Source of the DNA: Aquanectria penicillioides
Lineage: Eukaryota; Ascomycota; Sordariomycetes; Hypocreales; Nectriaceae
Assembly: GCA_003415625.1 (NCBI GenBank)
Contig: PYIU01000001.1
Span: 4,216,746-4,280,745, forward strand
Reading direction: 5' to 3'
DNA length: 64,000 nucleotides
The position numbers were made by a program, and so were the translations under genes. Position 1 is the stretch's first letter, and each line of letters starts with the position of its first letter. Positions 58,001-64,000 of the stretch are shown here, piece after piece. The notes beneath the pieces were generated by a model. That model did no database searches. It had not been told where the DNA came from and was given only the letters and a program-made list of their open reading frames with translations.

Positions 58001-58975
58001 ACTACTGTTGACGCTCATTGGTCCTAATATTTATGCTCTTTTGGAATTTTCCAAGGTCGACAGCTTAAATGTTATTTTTGGAATCTGCTCAATGCTTTAC
58101 GCCGCGCTGTGCTTTTCCTTAGGTTTTGTTGGCTCAGCAATGATAAGTGGCCCCATGGACGTGCCCTGGCTTACTGGGTACCAAAAAGCTTCCTTTGCTA
58201 GTAGAGCAGCGACTCGTATATTCAGCGTCTCAAATACCCACGTAAAGTGGCGTCCGGGGCGAGTAAGTAGTGACGAAGATTCCACATCGTAACAATGGCA
58301 CTGATTGTGATTATCATAGGGCACTCTTATGAACTCTTGCCAGACTCTTCTTGTTTTTAGCATCTCTCTATTGAATGCCATGATGTCTGAAGAAATAAGC
58401 TCTATCGTCGTTACTAATGAGGCCATAATGATATTAGTGGTTCTCATAATCGGGATTAGCATGTATAGAGCACAAAAGTTCGCAAGTAAGTACGAGTGGT
58501 AGTGTTTCAGATAGGGAATGTATTAACATGTGTTAGTCGAGACCATGATACTACTCTCTGCTCTGTTGCTTCTTGGTGCTCTGCTGCCGCTTCCAGAAGC
58601 GACATCCTTCTGCTTAGAGCACATTCAAAGGTTACTAATGCCTAGTAGGTTTCACCCTCGGCAGCACTAATTAAAAGTCGTTTTACTAATTGTGACGAAG
58701 TGGTGTGGGCAAGTGTTGTAAACACGAGCTCGAGCTTGTCTAATGCTACTGGAGCGCTCTCATGCTCTCTAGCAGGCATGTCACTTGGCAGTCTAGTAAC
58801 TTCTTCAGGGTATATTTCAAAGACATCTACCTTCGTTATTGTTTCGAAGCTAGTTAATTTGGTACTGATGGTTTTGTATTGGGCATATGGTTACCTTGGC
58901 CGTGGCCAAACTCAAATTCTCAGATGGTCTATTCAGCCACCTTCCGAAAATTCCCATCAAAATGTGGGAAACTGA
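55014..58975 (+). CDS. Large HET-like protein fused to a multi-pass membrane region
   Basis: Seven exons: 55014..55353, 55407..57557, 57610..57781, 57847..58262, 58320..58485, 58537..58644 and 58701..58975. Introns are 51-65 nt and phases are consistent apart from one base in exon 1; about 1,208 residues. A hydrophobic segment (VFTITSILLSLFKSIIVWPL) lies near residues 90-112. A HET-related region follows, with YVFVSYTRLHF near residue 253, KAFWLDFECVRDDD near 311, VYRICDVVRGAHSMIIGIG and GSRLWTLPELLLC near 388, then FSRGDLAYSIMGLFSPR. From about residue 600 on, roughly nine or more membrane helices follow (LLLLALLPAVFIIPFTFVTP, FRGVLDGIATFMFISYTWSW, LRLLLLTLIGPNIYALLEF, VIVSKLVNLVLMVLYWAYGY). 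In exon 1 the opening MAEPQTQQVLGSSNRRG runs into a stop unless one G of the run at 55060-55064 is skipped. Function unknown; HET modules trigger self/non-self cell death in fungi, but the match here is divergent. Confidence 0.68.
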
Positions 58976-59180
58976 ATAGCTCGAGATGAAAACAAGATCA
59001 TCAAAGACGTGTTTCTGGGCACGATGGGATACGATATTATTCTTCATTTCTACTGTGTATTTTCCTCATATATCTTCTGACTGAATATTATCTCAGACTA
59101 AATATGGTACCAGAACTTATAGAACGAGAGGATGAAACATGTTGGAACACGCTAAAATGGACAATAGTTTGAGTTTCTAT

Positions 59181-61058
59181 CTAGACAATGTTGAACACTT
59201 CTCTGCCTTCCAAGTTATCAATTCCACCGTCACAGTCGTTGAAGAGTTCGCCATTCATAACGCCAAGCACAAAACACTGTCCCAGTATGGAATAACCTTT
59301 ACCATGCGGATGTAGTATAAGAGGAACACTGCATCCAAATAAAATGCAGACAATATCGCCTGGCTCACATTTTGGACCATAGCCAATGTATCCATTCGAT
59401 GTGGTAAAGAACTGCAATGTATCGAACTTGGCAAGGGCGGTCGATAATAAAGCGTAGTAATAGTAACCAGGCTCGACTTTAACTCCGTATCGGGCTTTTT
59501 CTCCTAAGAGGAGTTCATCGATCCCGCCGGAGATATCCATATCATGAAGAAATTCAGCAAAGGGTCCTCTCACCCAATACCAAAAGGCTCCAACCAAGGC
59601 GAACCTTTCCTTGAATTCGGACAAATGGCAGTTTTCTGGCTCATATCTGTCTCCTAATATTGTCCGAAAGAAAGCCTGCAGGATATGGCAGCTCATTGTC
59701 GGAGGCTTGTACTCGGTTCCAAACTGGTTATAGGCCAGGTGGAGCCATTCAATTCCTGACTGGCCGCTGGTACAGTTATCAATTGAGCCAACTTGTTTTC
59801 CCTCAGGCCGTAATTCACTTTCTGTGGTACGCTCTTGTAACCGTGCATCGAATTTTGAGGCCTTCCAGACACCAAAGCTTTTCCACATATTAGCCGCATA
59901 ACTTTTGGTTTGAAGCTTCTCATGGTAGCGTAATACTGGGTGGTCCAAATTTGCAAAGTTAGGAACCCAAGACGGTAGGTTCAATGGATTTAGATGTGCC
60001 TCATGGTTAACGCCTGCGAGCTGCAGCAGTTCCAAATTCTTTCTCTGTTCAAGGTACCCTTCAGTGAAATTTTGATACACCTCAGCCACAGTCTTTGTGT
60101 ATGAGATCTCAAACCCGGGGATTGATTCTTTTGCCATACTCGCAAGAGCATAGAGCTTGTCTCGAGCATCGGTGGATTCAAAATTCGTTGTCACCGCCAA
60201 GAGTGAAAGCCAGGACTCAGGGCTCGAACGGACCGCTGCTTTCGCGGCAAGCCCGCCGCGAAAAATGCTAGGTAGGACTGAAACTTCATCATAGCCACGA
60301 TATGCGTAGACTGCATCTACATCTCGCCAGAGTTCCACAGCACGGCGGATTTCAGACCAGTCGATGTGGTTTTTGCCGCATAAAATGACGGCTCCCTTTC
60401 CGAGAGCCAATTCTTGAAGTGTCCAGACTCGGTTCCACCATGGCTTTTCGAAAAACGATGCAACATAAGACCCTTTAGCTAAGCTTGGAAGCCTCTGGAA
60501 GTGGTCCTTCTTCTTCACTTCATAAGAAGTCTTATTAGTGTGGTCATCATAGTTTCTATAGTTGAGTGCCCAGCTCTTGATAATCTTTATCGCCTCATCG
60601 GTTTTATGGGCCCTGATGTCATCACCGAGATCCACCAGGACCTGCTTTGCACTTTTATAAATCTTGCCCATCAATGCAACTTGTGAGGCTTTTTCGTCAT
60701 CATTTTTCTGATCAATGCAAATAGCGTCGGCCCAAACATATATTCCGTGGCTTGGTCCATGGTTGGAAGCATAGTTAAAAACTCTCTCCAAAGCACCACA
60801 TAATGTCCGTGGTATCAAAATCTTCTCACCGTTAACAGTGTAGGTTGTCACACGGCTAGCATCACCCCATGCGTAGGAAAGAGCAAAATAGGCTGGAACC
60901 GAATCCAACGGCACATTGCGAAGCTGCCCAGATTTAGGTGTTTGGAGATGCAGGAGGCGGATCTCATTAAGCTTGGGGAGCAGAGACAAATGCCGGAATT
61001 TCGATGTCTCCGAAGCTTGTTCTCGGCCGACTAACGGCCCAAATATGGCTTGTAACAT
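59181..61058 (-). CDS. Heterokaryon incompatibility (HET) domain protein
   Basis: Single exon, 625 residues, intact. The N-terminal HET domain is classic: ALSYAWGDASRVTTYTVNG, YVWADAICIDQKNDDEKASQ, VALMGKIYKSAKQVLVDLGD, WWNRVWTLQELALGKGAVIL and later STDARDKLYALASMAKESI. In filamentous ascomycetes such domains, when activated by partner mismatch, cause regulated cell death in fused cells; most HET genes have no tested role. The C-terminal 250 residues contain a Cys-poor beta-rich part (GYGPKCEPGDIVCILFGCSV, IPLI-like LILHPHGKGYSILGQCFVLG) common to large fungal HET proteins. No signal peptide or membrane helix. It is convergent with the HET-like membrane gene, with stop codons 205 bases apart. 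Confidence 0.93.
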   Translation of the reverse strand: MLQAIFGPLVGREQASETSKFRHLSLLPKLNEIRLLHLQTPKSGQLRNVPLDSVPAYFALSYAWGDASRVTTYTVNGEKILIPRTLCGALERVFNYASNHGPSHGIYVWADAICIDQKNDDEKASQVALMGKIYKSAKQVLVDLGDDIRAHKTDEAIKIIKSWALNYRNYDDHTNKTSYEVKKKDHFQRLPSLAKGSYVASFFEKPWWNRVWTLQELALGKGAVILCGKNHIDWSEIRRAVELWRDVDAVYAYRGYDEVSVLPSIFRGGLAAKAAVRSSPESWLSLLAVTTNFESTDARDKLYALASMAKESIPGFEISYTKTVAEVYQNFTEGYLEQRKNLELLQLAGVNHEAHLNPLNLPSWVPNFANLDHPVLRYHEKLQTKSYAANMWKSFGVWKASKFDARLQERTTESELRPEGKQVGSIDNCTSGQSGIEWLHLAYNQFGTEYKPPTMSCHILQAFFRTILGDRYEPENCHLSEFKERFALVGAFWYWVRGPFAEFLHDMDISGGIDELLLGEKARYGVKVEPGYYYYALLSTALAKFDTLQFFTTSNGYIGYGPKCEPGDIVCILFGCSVPLILHPHGKGYSILGQCFVLGVMNGELFNDCDGGIDNLEGREVFNIV

Positions 61059-62372
61059 TGAACAAAAGAATAGAGTATTTTATAGAAGCTGAATTTTGTT
61101 CGTTTTGGGAAGAGAATCGATGCCGCGAAGGGTTGAAGAGGAGGCAGCCTGTGATATCTTGAATGACCCCATGCCCATTCTGCCTTGTTCTAGCGACTTT
61201 GCCGCAGTAGGCAACCCACAAGGCTCACCAGCGATGGTCCGCATCACCCTACGCGTCAACTACCTGCAACGTTGCGAGCAAGTTTGAGGTTTCAGAAGGG
61301 TGCTAAAGAACCCCGCGGGTAAATAGGTACACTTGAATAACATAATTCCGATTTTATTTTATTTTTAATCAGCGACATATTCTCGGTCAGACATGTCCAA
61401 TTCTACCCAGCAAACCTAAACTGAGTGGCTCCGCCGTTTATTCTCGATTTCTTTCTTCAGCTGGCTGTTTCAAAATGAGGTAGCACAAGCAAACCTGCTC
61501 TTATCGCGGCCATCTTGATGCAGCATTCCGATGTCGGGCTTTTTCAGTGTAGTTCAACTATGACACCATCTCAACCACCCCTAGTCCACCTTGGTGCAGT
61601 TATCCGCCCGACCCCACATCCCTGTGGTTCATTCCGATATGAAGACCCGACGGTATTTTCAAGCACAAGCCAACAATCGTACTGCAAATGAGGCTAGGTG
61701 GCCAAGGCGATAAGACTCTCACCAATGACGAAGGAAAGAAGGAGAAAAAGAAAGACGAACAAATCGGGTAATCAATATTCACCATTGATAAAGGACAGTA
61801 AAGCGTCAACCTAAGCCAACTTGTTAGGGAAAAAATTAGAACCAATTTTTTTTGGGGGGGGGGAGGGTCCTTTTTTTCCTTTCCTAATTCTACCAGCGTG
61901 AAGCGAGAGTGTGTGTGTGTGTTCTGATGCCGCCGATTCTAGTAGTAGCAGATGCAGATAGCAAAGCGGCATTTGGCTAGACTGAAAACCTAACTTTGTT
62001 GGATCGAACAAAACTTGGCCAAGTTGCTACACAGGGTCCCTGATCTTCGACTCGACAAGGGTATTTCGCACAGCACGTGTTCTGAAGTGTGAACGGCACG
62101 ATGCCCGGTTGCATCATTAAATAAAACATGAGATCTCATGATGCTCAATTGGCTGGATAGCGATCATTCCAGGTGGAGACTCGAGTGATGGGCGATCTTC
62201 AGCCCTGCATTTAGGCTTGGTATTGGATTCCCGCGCCCCACCACGCTGCTTTGGTGGACCCCACCTTGCCGCATCACCCCTCGCCATTTTTTCCAGGCGG
62301 GGTTTGTTTGCACTCGAGTTTGCGACTTGACTCATCGCGACCAACCGACCGACCGACCGACCAAGACCGACG
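61059..62372. other. Intergenic: upstream regions of HET gene and adenylosuccinate synthetase homologue
   Basis: About 1.3 kb. It contains a T8/G10 homopolymer junction near 61847-61865, a GT run near 61910-61921 and a CCGA repeat at 62345-62362 just before the next start codon. No other gene was recognised. Confidence 0.55.
62345..62362. repeat. (CCGA)n microsatellite in leader
   Basis: Four CCGA units plus CC, ending 11 bases before the ATG of the adenylosuccinate synthetase homologue. Confidence 0.85.
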
Positions 62373-64000
62373 ATGGCGACCATAATTCTGGGCTCCCAAT
62401 GGGGTGAGTCTTCTGCTCCTTGTAGCGATCGAACGCGTCGCTTGTATCCCCTGAGCGGTTCGCTGCTCATCCCTGTCCTGCACGTCTGCATGCGGTGATG
62501 GCGGGGCAATCCAGAGACCCGTGTTCCTGGACCGTCGGCATTCGACCTCGACAACTCGATCGATCCTGCTCGCCCTACAGACTTGCTGACTTTTTTGGCT
62601 CATTTAGGAGACGAAGGGGTATGTTTTTCGTCAATCTAGGCCTCCGATCGAACACAATTGAACGACTCTTCCCGAGACCTTGAAATGGCATTTACTAACG
62701 TCGACTCCCCGCGACCAGAAAGGAAAATTGACGGACCACCTCCTATCAACATCTTCGTTTGAGCTCTGCGCCCGAGCTGCGGGTGGTCACAATGCTGGTC
62801 ACTCGATAAAGTAAGGAAGGGCGTCAAAGTAATGGGACAATGGCTCACAATTGCTTATTTAGGACGGGTGGCCAAAGCTACAGGTAGACACTCTCCGCCG
62901 AACCAACATTTATACTCCTCTCAGTGGTGTTGAGGGATGTATAAATTGACTACTTTGTTATATCGTCATGAGGAATGCTAATATTCTATCTAATTTAGCT
63001 TCCATCTCTTGCGTAAGTCTTTTGTTTACTGCCCTTGTTCCCTTTCGCGTAGTAGGCTCATCCTCCGACGGGCGTCGAACACTTGCGATTTCCTCAAAAG
63101 AGACCCCCAAGACAAGCCCTTCTTCTGAGTGCCCACGCATATGCACTAGTTGCTAACTCCCTGGCTTTAGCATCTGGCTTGATGAGCCCCACTACTGATA
63201 ACTTGATCGGATCCGGCGTTGTTTTCAATGTCGACGCGTTCTTCAAGGTTCGTCCCCACTTACACACTTGGACTTGGTCATGACAACTGGACAATTTGAA
63301 TATCATGACTGACAATCTCCACTAGGAACTAAGTGACCTCGAAGCTAAAGGTGTACCTCGCGTTCATGAGCGCATCCATGTCAGCTCCAGGTGTCACCTG
63401 AACTTGACTCTGCATGCTGCTGTCGATGGGCTTGCAGAGGTAGAGGTTAGTTCAGACTGTATCCACATACATGCTTTGATGCCTGGGTTTTGCCGCTCAT
63501 CTCAGAAATCATTTTTTATAAATCTTCTAATTCTAATCTAACAATCAAACAGCTCGGAGCGAACCAGATCGGAACTACCAAGAGTACTTGAGCCCCTAAG
63601 TTCCCTGCCCTTGTCGTGTGCCGTGTGCAGAAACTCGCCCTCTGAAGCATAGTTGGCCTATTTCAGTTGATCCTAGGCGAATGTTGCTCCAGAGAAAGGA
63701 TTTCTGCTCTCTTCACATGGTTCAACATCCCGAGCTTTTGCAAAGCATATTAGCTAACATTCTTTTGCTCAAGGGGGTATTGGCCCATCTTACAGTAAGC
63801 TACTGACATTTTGTGCCTATTTTGAGTAATGCTAAGTCCAATTTAAGGCACCAAGGCCGCACGAGACAACCTACGGGTCATCGACCTCTATCACGAGTCT
63901 TTCGAGAAGAAGCTGCGCCTGCTTGCAGATGGCTATCAAAAGCGATACGGAAAGCTCCTCCAGTACTCCGTTGAGGACGAAATCCAGCGGCTCAAGGATA
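62373..64000 (+). pseudogene. Adenylosuccinate synthetase homologue, apparently decaying; continues past window
   Basis: The family is clear: this enzyme converts IMP, aspartate and GTP to adenylosuccinate in AMP synthesis. Exon 1 (62373..62403) MATIILGSQWG, an 11-nt exon 2 (62608..62618) and exon 3 from 62719 together give GDEGKGKLTD, the GTP-binding loop, then CARAAGGHNAGHSI. Later blocks are SGLMSPTTDNLIGSGVVFNV to 63247, ELSDLEAKGVPRVHERIHVS and LHAAVDGLAEVE (63326..63445), LGANQIGTTK from 63553, and from 63848 TKAARDNLRVIDLYHESFEK to the edge. Problems: the VANG-FHLLP stretch cannot be recovered cleanly between 62815 and 63171. After GTTK a stop appears at 63588-63590. The expected RGIGPAYS segment survives only as a degenerate match near 63650, with changes compatible with G-to-A decay. 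It may be a decaying second copy; an unusual intron layout in a live gene is the alternative. Confidence 0.62.

Overview
The window reads as nuclear DNA of a filamentous ascomycete, most likely a Sordariomycete of the Hypocreales / Fusarium type. Signs are short spliceosomal introns (mostly 45-80 nt) with GTAAGT/GTATGT donors and CTAAC/CTGAC branch points, gene families such as CFEM, HET, Zn2Cys6 regulators and MFS efflux pumps, and truncated relics with stop codons that suggest C-to-T decay. Introns were placed by eye from splice motifs and reading-frame phase. The genus is an inference.

Layout. 1-16 kb: dihydroorotate dehydrogenase (runs off the left edge), a CFEM membrane protein, a conserved unknown, a NIPA-type Mg2+ transporter with a long 3.4 kb upstream region, and a CHIP-like TPR/U-box E3 ligase. 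16.5-24 kb: a microsomal cytochrome P450, an MFS efflux transporter and an alpha/beta hydrolase, possibly a small metabolic group. 27-35.4 kb: conserved housekeeping genes: a small Ser/Gln-rich protein, ALG10 (N-glycan glucosyltransferase), QCR10 (complex III), MED4 (Mediator) and an EMP70/TMN nonaspanin. 36.7-49 kb: accessory-like DNA with a methyltransferase relic, a Zn2Cys6 regulator divergent from a secreted copper amine oxidase, a broken second regulator, a 159-bp MITE with 34-bp inverted repeats, and an Mtr/AVT amino acid transporter. 49.4-54.6 kb: a carotenoid/lignostilbene-type dioxygenase divergent from a hybrid C2H2-Zn2Cys6 regulator. 55-61 kb: a ~1,200-residue HET-like multi-pass membrane protein tail-to-tail with a classic HET-domain protein. 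62.4 kb to the right edge: an adenylosuccinate synthetase homologue that looks partly decayed.

A cross-cutting point: at least five otherwise well-conserved genes (CHIP-like ligase, MFS, hydrolase, ALG10, EMP70) are each broken by one missing base, usually in a G/C run, and the HET-like membrane gene has one extra G. Because ALG10 and EMP70 are housekeeping genes, consensus sequencing error is the simplest explanation, but real inactivation cannot be excluded from this window.

No tRNA, rRNA, CRISPR or viral element could be supported.
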